From: Candidatus Sumerlaeota bacterium
Lineage (GTDB): Bacteria; Sumerlaeota; Sumerlaeia; JADFCT01
Length of the DNA stretch: 8,796 bases
Assembly (NCBI GenBank): GCA_017161665.1
Contig: JADFCT010000147.1
Span: forward strand, 1 to 8,796
Direction of reading: 5' to 3'
Positions 1 to 7,116 of this stretch are shown one piece after another. The notes under the pieces are model-generated. The model worked only from the letters and a program-made list of their open reading frames with translations. It was not told the DNA's origin and ran no database searches. The position numbers were made by a program, and so were the translations under genes. Within the stretch, counting starts at the first letter, position 1; the number at the start of each line of letters is the position of its first letter.

Positions 1-109
1 CGTTGGCCACGAAATTGACCGTCACCCGATTGGTGATGCAGTGGATCAGCGGCCGGTCGCGCCGTAGTTTTTCCAGGTATTGTGCCGCCTGTTGCGCCAG
101 GTGCGTCAT
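1..109 (-). CDS. thiM: Hydroxyethylthiazole kinase ThiM, N-terminal fragment (cut by window edge)
   Basis: Read on the - strand from ATG at 109-107, this gives 36 codons before the window ends. The translation contains RPLIHCITNRVTVNFVAN (residues 19-36), the hallmark N-terminus of ThiM (B. subtilis has a similar PLVHSITNNVVTNFTAN stretch). The family phosphorylates 4-methyl-5-(2-hydroxyethyl)thiazole in the cytoplasm for thiamine salvage. A Shine-Dalgarno-like AGGGA lies 6 nt upstream of the ATG (- strand), which supports this start; an overlapping ATG 7 bases further upstream is in another frame and does not give ThiM. The gene is divergent from the cas operon and functionally unrelated, so it probably marks the chromosomal border of the CRISPR locus. 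Only the first seventh or so of the protein is visible, so its integrity cannot be judged. Confidence 0.85.
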   Translation of the reverse strand, partial: MTHLAQQAAQYLEKLRRDRPLIHCITNRVTVNFVAN

Positions 110-273
110 TTGCCATCCCTTTTCAGCCGGTTGTTCCTTTCGAACAAAAAAACAATTACGAAGCTTACCGCAAGGCCGGTCAGCAGGTCAAGGATCGATA
201 TGTGCGGATGCGCCACCTTTTTCTCGGGGAATCAGATGACGCACCGATTGAAGTTTGCTCGATGAACTGTTAA
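82..273 (+). CDS. Unrecognised short reading frame, possibly a C-terminal gene remnant
   Basis: A frame opening with GTG at 82 and ending with TAA at 271-273 encodes 63 residues. I do not recognise it. From about position 135 it looks protein-like: charged, tyrosine-containing and helix-prone (NNYEAYRKAGQQVKDRYVRM, then LFLGESDDAPIEVCSMNC), with mostly G/C third positions. It has no clear ribosome binding site, and its first 28 bases run antiparallel to the start of thiM, which argues against GTG 82 as a true start. It ends 40 bp before cas3. It could be the tail of a gene whose 5' part was lost when the locus arrived next to thiM, a genuine small protein, or chance. Confidence is low. Confidence 0.25.
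   Translation: MPPVAPGASFAIPFQPVVPFEQKNNYEAYRKAGQQVKDRYVRMRHLFLGESDDAPIEVCSMNC
131..147. promoter_or_regulatory. Inverted repeat TTGTTC-N5-GAACAA, possible operator
   Basis: A perfect 6-bp inverted repeat, TTGTTC (131-136) and GAACAA (142-147), is separated by CTTTC and followed by an A run (148-151). It lies 22 bp upstream of the thiM start and about 170 bp upstream of cas3. The size and symmetry suit a dimeric DNA-binding regulator. It is not a terminator in either direction, because the T run on the - strand precedes the hairpin rather than following it. No regulator is encoded in the window, so the role is a guess. Confidence 0.25.
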
Positions 274-302
274 GCATACCTCGTTGCACATTTCAAACAA
301 CC

Positions 303-310
303 AAGGAGAG
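303..310 (+). promoter_or_regulatory. Shine-Dalgarno site fixing the cas3 start
   Basis: AAGGAGAG lies just upstream of ATG 314, with 5 nt between the AGGAG core and the ATG. The same frame opens earlier at TTG 284, but that codon has no ribosome site. The protein from ATG 314 also starts at the usual distance before the conserved YWGK motif of I-E Cas3, so the ATG is preferred. Confidence 0.75.
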
Positions 311-313
311 ACC

Positions 314-2875
314 ATGACCGCACCCTATTTTTTCTACTGGGGCAAGGCCGGCAAGGACGGCGGCTGTCACCTGCTGGCGCACCACAGCCTGGATGTGGCG
401 GCGGTGGCCGATGTCTGGTGGTCGAAAAGCCCTGTAATTCGAAGATCCTTTGTCGATTCGACCGGCCTGGATGAAAACCAGGCAAGAGCCTGGATGCGCT
501 TTTTCATTGGATGCCATGATCTTGGCAAGTTTGATGTGAGGTTTCAACTCAAAGCACCGAAAACCGCTCTTGGATTATGGCCTGGCTTTTCAAAAGCAAA
601 GGCCGGGCCTTATGCTCATGGCGAAAATGGATACGCCTGGTTTGTGAATGAATGCGAATCGGAATATGGTCTCAATCCACAACAAGCCGATGCTTTCGAT
701 AACTGGATTAAGGCTGTTGCCGGCCATCATGGAAATCTCCCCAACGATCCGGAGGTCCGAAAGCCCTTTGCAAGTCCGGATGTTTTGGTTCAGGATCGAA
801 AGGCCCGGCGGGAATGGTTCAATGCCCTTTGGGCGCTATTTCTTGAACCGGCAGGCATTGCCGGGGACGCGGCGCCGCCGGGGCTGCCGCCCCTATTAGC
901 CGGTTTTTGCTCCGTCTGCGACTGGATCGGCTCCAACGAAGCCGATGGGTATTTTATCTACCAAGCAAAAGCGACGACAAATCTTTTCGCCTATTTTGAA
1001 GACCGAAAAATCATTGCGGAAAGGTCCTTAGAAGACATAGGACTCTGGCGGCCAGCCATTTCATCGGGAGGAATGGCATTCCTCTTTCCTCAGTACGAAC
1101 CGCGCCAGATTCAAACATTGGTGGACCAGTGGCCGGTTAAACCCGGCATGACCATCATCGAAGCGCCCACAGGGTCGGGCAAGACCGAAGCCGCGCTGGC
1201 CTATGCGGCCCGATTGTTGTCCGCCGGCCTGGCTGACAGCATCGTTTTTGCTCTGCCGACTCAGGCCACCGCAAATGCCATGCTTGAACGGATCGAGGCA
1301 GTGGCTGAAAAACTGTTTCCCGATGGCGGCAATGTAGTGCTGGCTCACGGAAAATCTCAGTACAACCCGAGATTTCTCGACTTGAGGAAGGCGGCGGAAC
1401 AGAAGACGGTGCAGGGAAGGGATGAGGCCCTGGTTCAGTGCGCACAGTGGTTGTCGTGCAGCAGGAAGCGAGTGTTTTTGGGGCAGATCGGCGTTTGCAC
1501 CGTAGATCAGGCATTGCTATCTGTTCTACCGGTGCGGCATCAATTTGTCCGGGCGTTTGGCATTCGGAAAAGCATCCTGATTATTGACGAGATCCATGCC
1601 TATGACAGATACATGTACGGCCTGTTGAGCGCTGTTTTGAAGGGCCAGCGGGCTGCCAGCGGAAGCGTCGTCCTATTGTCGGCCACCTTGCCTTTTTACC
1701 AGCGGGAACAACTCCTTGCTGATTGGGATGCCAACGACCCTCCTGAAGATAACCATTATCCACTGATTACCCACGCTGATCTCGCCGGGCCCGTGCGGGT
1801 TTGGACGCTTCCGGAAGAACAAAATCCGCCCCAAAGGAGCGTTGTCGTGGACCTGTGGCGAACCCCGGCTATGCTTCCGGAAAGGAAAGGCTTGGAAGCG
1901 GCGGCCCACGCCGCTCAATCCGGTGCAAAAGTGGCGATTGTCTGCAATTTGGTGGCAGATGCGCAATATGTGTATGAACGGTTGAAAAACGATTTTCCGG
2001 AAAAATCGGTCATGGTTGACCTGTTCCATGCCCGATATCGTTTCATAGACCGACAGGAGAGGGAGCAAGCGATCCTAACAACCTATGGCAAAGATGGGCC
2101 AAGGAACGTCGGGCGAATCCTCGTGGCGACCCAGGTCATCGAGCAAAGCCTTGATCTTGATTTCGACTGGCTCATCACCCAGCTGTGCCCGGCGGATTTA
2201 TTGTTTCAGCGAATGGGGCGTCTTCATCGCCATCTGCGCAAAGACCGTCCAGCAGGTTTTGAAGCGCCCCGATGCGTGGTTTTGCTGCCTGACGCGCCTG
2301 ATTATGGTCTTCACGGGGTGATTTACGGCAATGTGCGAGCCCTGTGGCGAACAGAAAAATTGTTAACGACTTCAACGCCTTTGTGGTTTCCTGACGTCTA
2401 TCGCCAATGGATCGAAGCCGTCTATGAAGAAGATCCGTGGCCTGAAGAGCCGGAAGAGGTAACAGAGAAATTCGAAATTTTCCTGGCTGAACAGGAGGGG
2501 AGACGATATGCGGCGCTTCAACGGGCGTATGCAGATGCAGTCCCGCTTAACGATACCGACGGGAATGCGGCCATGCTTACGCGTGATGGCGAGATGAACC
2601 TCAACATTCTTCCGGTTATTGATCGGAATGGAAAAAGGTTTTCCCTGGAAGGGGAGGAAATTTTCGATCCTGACGACTGGCGTTGGGCCGAACAAATGAA
2701 CCGGAACATCGTTCCCGCGCCAAACGGATGGCGGAAACAATTGCCTCCGGCGGATGAAAAGGGCTTGCATTGTTTAACAATGCACGCTATTGGAACGACA
2801 CACTGGAAATACCAGAGAGCCGATGCCCTATTCCAATATACAATTGAAAAAGGATTGGAGAATCTTTCGTCATGA
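314..2875 (+). CDS. cas3: Type I-E CRISPR-associated helicase/nuclease Cas3
   Basis: This 853-residue protein is close to E. coli Cas3 (888). The N-terminal HD nuclease domain (about 1-230) shows YWGK (8-11), H24/D27, HD at 68-69, H102, HH at 138-139 and the conserved DW at 203-204. The superfamily 2 helicase follows: Walker A APTGSGKT at 284-291, DEIH box at 425-428, SAT at 456-458, and motif VI QRMGRLHRH at 632-640. A C-terminal domain (about 700-853) includes TRDGEM, also present in E. coli Cas3. In this family Cascade recruits Cas3 to the displaced strand, where the HD domain nicks and then degrades DNA while the helicase moves 3' to 5'. All these motifs are intact, so I infer an active enzyme. 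The stop overlaps the cse1 start (ATGA, 2872-2875), implying translational coupling. It is the first gene of the operon. Confidence 0.97.
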   Translation: MTAPYFFYWGKAGKDGGCHLLAHHSLDVAAVADVWWSKSPVIRRSFVDSTGLDENQARAWMRFFIGCHDLGKFDVRFQLKAPKTALGLWPGFSKAKAGPYAHGENGYAWFVNECESEYGLNPQQADAFDNWIKAVAGHHGNLPNDPEVRKPFASPDVLVQDRKARREWFNALWALFLEPAGIAGDAAPPGLPPLLAGFCSVCDWIGSNEADGYFIYQAKATTNLFAYFEDRKIIAERSLEDIGLWRPAISSGGMAFLFPQYEPRQIQTLVDQWPVKPGMTIIEAPTGSGKTEAALAYAARLLSAGLADSIVFALPTQATANAMLERIEAVAEKLFPDGGNVVLAHGKSQYNPRFLDLRKAAEQKTVQGRDEALVQCAQWLSCSRKRVFLGQIGVCTVDQALLSVLPVRHQFVRAFGIRKSILIIDEIHAYDRYMYGLLSAVLKGQRAASGSVVLLSATLPFYQREQLLADWDANDPPEDNHYPLITHADLAGPVRVWTLPEEQNPPQRSVVVDLWRTPAMLPERKGLEAAAHAAQSGAKVAIVCNLVADAQYVYERLKNDFPEKSVMVDLFHARYRFIDRQEREQAILTTYGKDGPRNVGRILVATQVIEQSLDLDFDWLITQLCPADLLFQRMGRLHRHLRKDRPAGFEAPRCVVLLPDAPDYGLHGVIYGNVRALWRTEKLLTTSTPLWFPDVYRQWIEAVYEEDPWPEEPEEVTEKFEIFLAEQEGRRYAALQRAYADAVPLNDTDGNAAMLTRDGEMNLNILPVIDRNGKRFSLEGEEIFDPDDWRWAEQMNRNIVPAPNGWRKQLPPADEKGLHCLTMHAIGTTHWKYQRADALFQYTIEKGLENLSS

Positions 2876-4323
2876 ATCTTCTGACCGACGCCTGGATACC
2901 AGTTCACAATAATGGCCGATTTCAGCACATCTGTTACAAAGATTTGATGTGCGGACATGACGAAGGCGCCTTGTCGCTGCCAAGGGACGATATGGAGTTG
3001 GCCGTTCTGCAACTGCTCGCATCCCTGACTCAGGCCGTTCTCCCGCCGAAAGACGCCGCCCAACTTCGGGATCGGGCTGAAAATCCGATGCCGGAAACAG
3101 ATTTCGACAAAGGAGCAGAGCCGTTTCTGGAATGGTTTGTCCTCGATCATCCCCGGACGCCCTTCATGCAGACCAGGCATGTCCGGGCAAAGGAAGCCAC
3201 CCCCATCCAGAAATTGTTCATAGGATTGCCGGAGGGAAACAATCACGCTTTTTTCAACGATCCCGGCGAAATCCGCCAAACATGCGCATCCTGCTCAGCT
3301 GTCGCCCTATTTAATCAGGCCAGCGCATGTCCCAGTTTTGGCGGCGGATTCAAAGGCGGCTTGCGGGGCAGCGCACCAATAACGACCTTGATCCAGGATG
3401 ACAGCCTTCGGTCCTGCGTTTGGAAAAATGTCTTGCACAAGGGTTGGGTGGATCGGCTTCTTCCGCCTGATGAAGGTTTGGATGAAACCCCCGTATGGAT
3501 CGATCCGATCAAAGCCGGCGACACATATTATCCGCACCGGATCGGAATGACCAAAGGATTGTTCTGGCAGCCCGCCCACATTGAATTGATTCCGCAAAAC
3601 GAGACCGGCCGGTGCCATTGCTGCGGGACGACGGCAGACAGATTGTACGGCGGATTCCGGAAGGAAAAATTTTCCGCTTTTACAGTGAAGGAGCCGCCCC
3701 CCTGGCCTCACCCCCACAGCCCTCGGCAAATCGGGAAAAAAGAAAAATATCTGTCCTTCACAACCACCGCGCCCGCATGGACCCAATTGAATCATTTCCT
3801 GATGCGGAAAGAAGAAAAAAATGAGGGCCGAATCCCCGCGCCGGTGGTGAGTCAATATCGGGAAGTTTTTGCCCGGCAACAGCGACTTCACCTGACGGTC
3901 GGCGGATATCGCAACAAGCAGGCGTCGGTGCTCCAGCGCCGGCATGAATTTTTCAACCTGTCAGCGGGTTGGGATGACAATGAGGCCCATCTGGACCATT
4001 TTGTCGAAACTGGATTGAATATCAAGACTCTTTTGCGCAAGAAACTGTACGGTTTTGGCAAAGCGGTCGGCGTTTCCGGCATTCAGGAACAGGCCGAGCG
4101 TCAATTCTACAACGGGTCCGAACCTGTCATCCACGCCGCTTTTAGAGAAATGGATTGGGAACGGGTCGTGGAAGCCTATGATGAGTTCAAGGAACAATTA
4201 AGCGGGTTGGCCAAAACCATTTTCAATCAGTTGACCCAGCCATACAAAAATGACCCTAAGAAGATAAAGGCGATAGCAGTTGCCCGAAGGGGGCTTTTCA
4301 AAGAACTGAACCGGCTGGATTAG
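2872..4323 (+). CDS. cse1: Cascade large subunit Cse1 (CasA, Cas8e)
   Basis: This 483-residue protein (E. coli CasA 502) opens with the typical MNLLTDAWIPV. In the family it recognises the PAM in double-stranded DNA, helps open the target and docks Cas3. The zinc-binding pairs are present: C138/C141 and C248/C251. By position, F127 and N129 in HAFFNDPG correspond to E. coli L1-loop residues F129 and N131. The glycine loop is SFGGGF (155-160), where S155 replaces E. coli G157. The wedge hairpin GGYRNKQAS holds Q350, equivalent to Q354. WPHPHSP (278-284) and FWQPAHIEL (231-239) are also family blocks. A helical C-terminal bundle follows (about 360-483). The start overlaps the cas3 stop by 4 nt, with GGAG at 2857-2860 as a rather distant ribosome site, so coupling probably drives its translation. 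Confidence 0.97.
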   Translation: MNLLTDAWIPVHNNGRFQHICYKDLMCGHDEGALSLPRDDMELAVLQLLASLTQAVLPPKDAAQLRDRAENPMPETDFDKGAEPFLEWFVLDHPRTPFMQTRHVRAKEATPIQKLFIGLPEGNNHAFFNDPGEIRQTCASCSAVALFNQASACPSFGGGFKGGLRGSAPITTLIQDDSLRSCVWKNVLHKGWVDRLLPPDEGLDETPVWIDPIKAGDTYYPHRIGMTKGLFWQPAHIELIPQNETGRCHCCGTTADRLYGGFRKEKFSAFTVKEPPPWPHPHSPRQIGKKEKYLSFTTTAPAWTQLNHFLMRKEEKNEGRIPAPVVSQYREVFARQQRLHLTVGGYRNKQASVLQRRHEFFNLSAGWDDNEAHLDHFVETGLNIKTLLRKKLYGFGKAVGVSGIQEQAERQFYNGSEPVIHAAFREMDWERVVEAYDEFKEQLSGLAKTIFNQLTQPYKNDPKKIKAIAVARRGLFKELNRLD

Positions 4324-4340
4324 GGAGAAGGGAATAGGGC

Positions 4341-4811
4341 ATGGAAGGGAAAACCAACGATGCAATGGATTTCGCGGCGTTGCGGCAACGGTATCAGCAG
4401 ACATTGACGCCCGGGCAAAGGGCAGAATTCCGGCGGGTCAAATCTCCCGATGACCTGCGCTACATTCCAGCGCTGTATCGGTTGTTGCGCGGGAAGCGGC
4501 CATGGCCGCAGGCGCTTCGCGTCGCTTATTGCCTGCCCTATGCAAACCATCGGGAAAACGGTGATTCACTGGGGACTCAGTTGGTCAAAGCCAAGGTCAG
4601 CGAAAAGCGCCTCTTTCAAATCTTGCGGTCTCAGCCGCCCAACGATCTTGCTTATTTTCGGCGGATTTTACAGCAGACGGAACCCACCGTCGATTGGAAC
4701 CGGCTGGGCAGTCAGCTTTTTTACTGGGGCGAGAACAGCAAACGCGCCATTGTCGAAGAATTCTTCATGGAACAATACGGTGAAAAAGGACCGAAAAGGA
4801 GCAGCGTATGA
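4341..4811 (+). CDS. cse2: Cascade small subunit Cse2 (CasB)
   Basis: This 156-residue protein is close to E. coli CasB (160). It is small, basic and all-helical in the family. Two copies form the belly of Cascade and stabilise the crRNA-target duplex and the displaced strand. Recognisable blocks are RRVKSPDDLRYIPALYRLL (31-49), the SLGTQLVKAKVSEKRLFQIL segment (76-95) and the RRILQQTEPTVDWNRLGSQL segment (107-126); each has a clear counterpart in CasB. It starts 17 nt after cse1, with a purine-rich ribosome site GGGAGAAGGG (4323-4332) 8 nt before the ATG. A second in-frame ATG at 4365 is possible, but the upstream one has the better site. The stop overlaps the cas7 start (ATGA, 4808-4811). 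Confidence 0.95.
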   Translation: MEGKTNDAMDFAALRQRYQQTLTPGQRAEFRRVKSPDDLRYIPALYRLLRGKRPWPQALRVAYCLPYANHRENGDSLGTQLVKAKVSEKRLFQILRSQPPNDLAYFRRILQQTEPTVDWNRLGSQLFYWGENSKRAIVEEFFMEQYGEKGPKRSSV

Positions 4812-5911
4812 GCGAAAAGAATTTTCTCAATTTCCATGTACTGATGTCGCACAGCCCTTCCTGTTTGAACCGGGACGATATGAACATGCAGAAATCCGCT
4901 GTATTCGGCGGGGTCCGCCGCGTTCGCATCTCCAGTCAAAGCCTGAAAAGGGCGATGAGAAAAAGCGATTATTACCGAACAGAAATCGGGAAACCATCAA
5001 TTCGGACGCGCCAGTTGGAAAAACTCAAAAAAAAGCTCGTCGATGAATTAAAGGAAGATTTTTCGGAAAACTTGGTCAACCGAACCATCGACATGATTGT
5101 GGGGCGGGCGGAAGAAGACGAGAACGCCCAAGCCGACGCAGTCGCCCCGTGGGCGGTGGCGGAAATTGAGCGGTATTGCCGGCGGCTGTCGGACCTGGAA
5201 GCTGAGGGCGTCGATGCAAAGAAAATCCCCAAGATGCTGGAAAAAGAAAGCAAAGGGTTCCGGGATGCATTTGGCCAGGCCGTGGATATCGCTCTGTCCG
5301 GCAGAATGGCAACATCGGGTGTGATGACGCCCGTTGACGGGGCTATGGCGGTAGCCCATGCCATCACGACCCATGCTGTTGACGCAGATATCGACTGGTT
5401 CACGGCGGTGGATGATTTGGTGGAAGACGCCGGAGACGTGGGCGCCGGGCATCTCAACACCCAGGAATTTAGCGCAGGCGTCTTTTACCGATACGCCAGC
5501 TTGAATATCCCCTTGTTGCGGCAAAACCTCGGGGATATTCCGAGACCGGAAGCCCTGAAAATTGCCAGACATTTTCTTCGGATGATGGCCACCGTGGTCC
5601 CCGAAGCCAAGCAAAACAGTTTCGCAGCCCACAATGTGGCTGATTTTGCCATGGCCACCTTCGGGGATATGCCGCTTTCTCTGGCCAATGCGTTTGAAAA
5701 GCCTGTCGATCGGGATCGCAAAGGGGGGTTTCTGGCTCCTTCCATTAACGCCTTGGCCGCCTACTGGAAAACGGTGGCCAACGGGTACGGCCTGTCGGAC
5801 CGGGTCGCCGCCTTCAGCCTCCGGGACACGGGATTTTCCCCGCTTATGAGCAGCTTGGGCGAACTGGAAAACTGGGTGGCGCAAGACGGCCCCGAAAAAG
5901 GTGCGGGGTGA
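4808..5911 (+). CDS. cas7: Cascade backbone subunit Cas7e (CasC, Cse4)
   Basis: This 367-residue protein (E. coli CasC 363) forms the six-copy backbone that coats the crRNA spacer and kinks it every sixth base through its thumb. The N-terminus is nearly identical to CasC: HSPSCLNRDDMNMQK (15-29), then FGG and RRVRISSQSLKRAMRKS (37-53), the RNA-binding RRM-like core. Further blocks are DIALSGRMATSG, AHAITTH, DIDWFTAVDDL and TQEFSAGVFYRYA around the thumb. The loop between TAVDDL and TQEFS is about four residues longer than in E. coli. NAFEKPV and VANGYGLSDR follow near the C-terminus. A strong site AAAAGGAG (4794-4801) sits 6 nt before the ATG. The stop TGA shares one base with the ATG of cas5. 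Confidence 0.97.
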   Translation: MSEKNFLNFHVLMSHSPSCLNRDDMNMQKSAVFGGVRRVRISSQSLKRAMRKSDYYRTEIGKPSIRTRQLEKLKKKLVDELKEDFSENLVNRTIDMIVGRAEEDENAQADAVAPWAVAEIERYCRRLSDLEAEGVDAKKIPKMLEKESKGFRDAFGQAVDIALSGRMATSGVMTPVDGAMAVAHAITTHAVDADIDWFTAVDDLVEDAGDVGAGHLNTQEFSAGVFYRYASLNIPLLRQNLGDIPRPEALKIARHFLRMMATVVPEAKQNSFAAHNVADFAMATFGDMPLSLANAFEKPVDRDRKGGFLAPSINALAAYWKTVANGYGLSDRVAAFSLRDTGFSPLMSSLGELENWVAQDGPEKGAG

Positions 5912-6537
5912 TGGCTGATTTTCTCATTCTCAAACTGCACGGCGTCATGCAGGCATGGGGCGGCCATACCTTTGAGGATTTTCGCCCCAGCCATTCTTTC
6001 CCGACCCGAAGCGCCGTGATCGGCTTTATCGGGGCGTGCTTAGGGATCGACCGCCGGGAACGGGAAGAGTTGGCTGATTTGGGCGCTTCTTTTGTCTTTG
6101 CAGTTCGATCTGACGCCGCGCCGACCAAAATCGTCGATTTTCATACGGTTCTGGACGCACGGAAAGTAGACGGCAAGCCAAACCCCAACCCGGTGGTATC
6201 AACCAGGGAATACTTATGTGATGCGCGTTTTACGCTGGCCCTTCAATTCGTTGAAGACGCCCCCGTCTCTATGGAAAAAGTACGATCCGCCGTTAAAAAG
6301 CCTTTCTTCACACCGTACCTTGGCAGGCGATCCTGCCCGTTGACCCGACCAATATTCGAGGCGGTGGCGCACGCGGCGGGGATTCTTGAGGCCCTTGAAC
6401 AATCGCCTCCCCATTCAGGAACGGTTTACAGCGAGGTGGAAAAGAAAGGAGCGAGCCGCCTGATGGTTCGCGACATTCCCCTTTCGGCGGGGAAACGTCA
6501 GTTCGCCAACCGGTCGGTCTATATTATCCCCACATGA
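5911..6537 (+). CDS. cas5: Cascade subunit Cas5e (CasD)
   Basis: This 208-residue protein (E. coli CasD 224) caps the 5' end of the crRNA: it binds the 8-nt repeat-derived handle and contacts Cse1 and the last Cas7. The N-terminal RRM-like part has FLILKLHGVMQAWG (4-17), FPTRSAVIGFIGACLGI (30-46) and a Cas5-type arginine-rich stretch. STREYLCDARFTLAL (97-111) and the signature TPYLGRRSCPLTRPIF (134-149) match CasD closely. The C-terminus RQFANRSVYII (196-206) corresponds to RQFASREWYVI. I chose ATG 5911, which overlaps the cas7 stop as TGATG. GTG 5908 is in frame one codon earlier and cannot be excluded. The protein is slightly shorter than CasD, mainly at the C-terminal end and between blocks. 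Confidence 0.95.
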   Translation: MADFLILKLHGVMQAWGGHTFEDFRPSHSFPTRSAVIGFIGACLGIDRREREELADLGASFVFAVRSDAAPTKIVDFHTVLDARKVDGKPNPNPVVSTREYLCDARFTLALQFVEDAPVSMEKVRSAVKKPFFTPYLGRRSCPLTRPIFEAVAHAAGILEALEQSPPHSGTVYSEVEKKGASRLMVRDIPLSAGKRQFANRSVYIIPT

Positions 6538-6544
6538 GGTGATC

Positions 6545-7114
6545 ATGTACCTTAGCAAAGTTCATTTATCGGAAAACTTTTTTCGCAACCCTTATGAAAT
6601 TCACCGTTGCCTGTGGGAACTTTTTCCCGGTAATGACCAAGCGGCAAGACCTTTTCTATATCGCCTTGAAACCGGATCGCAAAACGGTGGAAACATTTTG
6701 ATGCAGTCCAATATGCGACCTGTGGAGGGGTCTGAAAAAGCAAGGCTTTTGGCGAGCCGCTCCGCGGATTACCGACTTGAGGCCGGTCATCGGCTTCGAT
6801 TTTTGCTATGCGCCAATCCTACAAAACGCCTGAACGTGGAACGGTGCAGAGTCCCTTTTATCCGGGAAGACGAGCAAAAAGAGTGGCTTAACCGAAAGAT
6901 GGCGCCGTCGGCCCGGCTGATGGCGCCTTTCAATGTCGAAAACAATCGGCCAATCTACTTTCGGAGAAATAACCAGCCCGGGAAAATCGTTACCGTCACC
7001 TACTCGGGCATATTGGAAGTCCAGGATGCGGCGGGGTTCATGGAGATGGTGAGGAAAGGCATCGGTCCGGCAAAGGCGTTCGGATGCGGCATGTTGTCCA
7101 TAGCGAGGGCTTGA
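6545..7114 (+). CDS. cas6e: CRISPR RNA endoribonuclease Cas6e (CasE)
   Basis: This 189-residue protein (E. coli CasE 199) is a metal-independent RNase with two RRM-like domains. It cuts the CRISPR transcript at the base of each repeat hairpin and stays bound to the 3' hairpin in Cascade. It begins MYLSKVHLS as in CasE. Y17 and H20 in NPYEIHRCLW fit the catalytic histidine region (E. coli H20 in YQLHQGLW). RCRVPFIREDEQKEWLNRK matches the CasE central block. The C-terminal glycine-rich loop GIGPAKAFGCGMLSIA (172-187) is the family signature. ATG 6545 is preferred because GAGGTG (6536-6541) forms its ribosome site. GTG 6539 lies inside that site and would add two residues. It starts 7 nt after cas5 and ends 2 nt before cas1. 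Confidence 0.96.
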   Translation: MYLSKVHLSENFFRNPYEIHRCLWELFPGNDQAARPFLYRLETGSQNGGNILMQSNMRPVEGSEKARLLASRSADYRLEAGHRLRFLLCANPTKRLNVERCRVPFIREDEQKEWLNRKMAPSARLMAPFNVENNRPIYFRRNNQPGKIVTVTYSGILEVQDAAGFMEMVRKGIGPAKAFGCGMLSIARA

Positions 7115-7116
7115 GG

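Larger units (their letters stand above)
110..313. other. Divergent intergenic region between thiM and cas3
   Basis: This 204-bp region must hold the promoters for thiM (leftward) and the cas operon (rightward). I see no convincing sigma70 pair in either direction. The best + strand candidate is TTGAAG at 248-253, with only a poor -10 match around 270-278. There is no TPP-riboswitch core upstream of thiM. The region contains an inverted repeat (131-147) and most of a short + strand reading frame ending at 273. It ends with a good Shine-Dalgarno site for cas3. Confidence 0.6.

Noticed and set aside
131..151. Hairpin plus A/T run as a rho-independent terminator
   Set aside because: The stem is short and AT-rich, and the T run precedes the hairpin on the - strand; on the + strand it is followed by A, not T.
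110..200. TPP riboswitch upstream of thiM
   Set aside because: The conserved CUGAGA and CUGAU-type core elements are absent on the - strand and the space is short.
284..313. TTG 284 as the cas3 start
   Set aside because: It has no ribosome site; ATG 314 has AAGGAGAG at the right distance and gives the family N-terminus.
2518..3279. - strand open frame (about 253 codons) across the cas3/cse1 junction
   Set aside because: It spans two strongly supported genes on the other strand and its translation has no family resemblance.
5048..5884. Long - strand open frame (about 278 codons) opposite cas7
   Set aside because: It has no recognisable motifs and lies entirely antisense to a near-certain Cas7.
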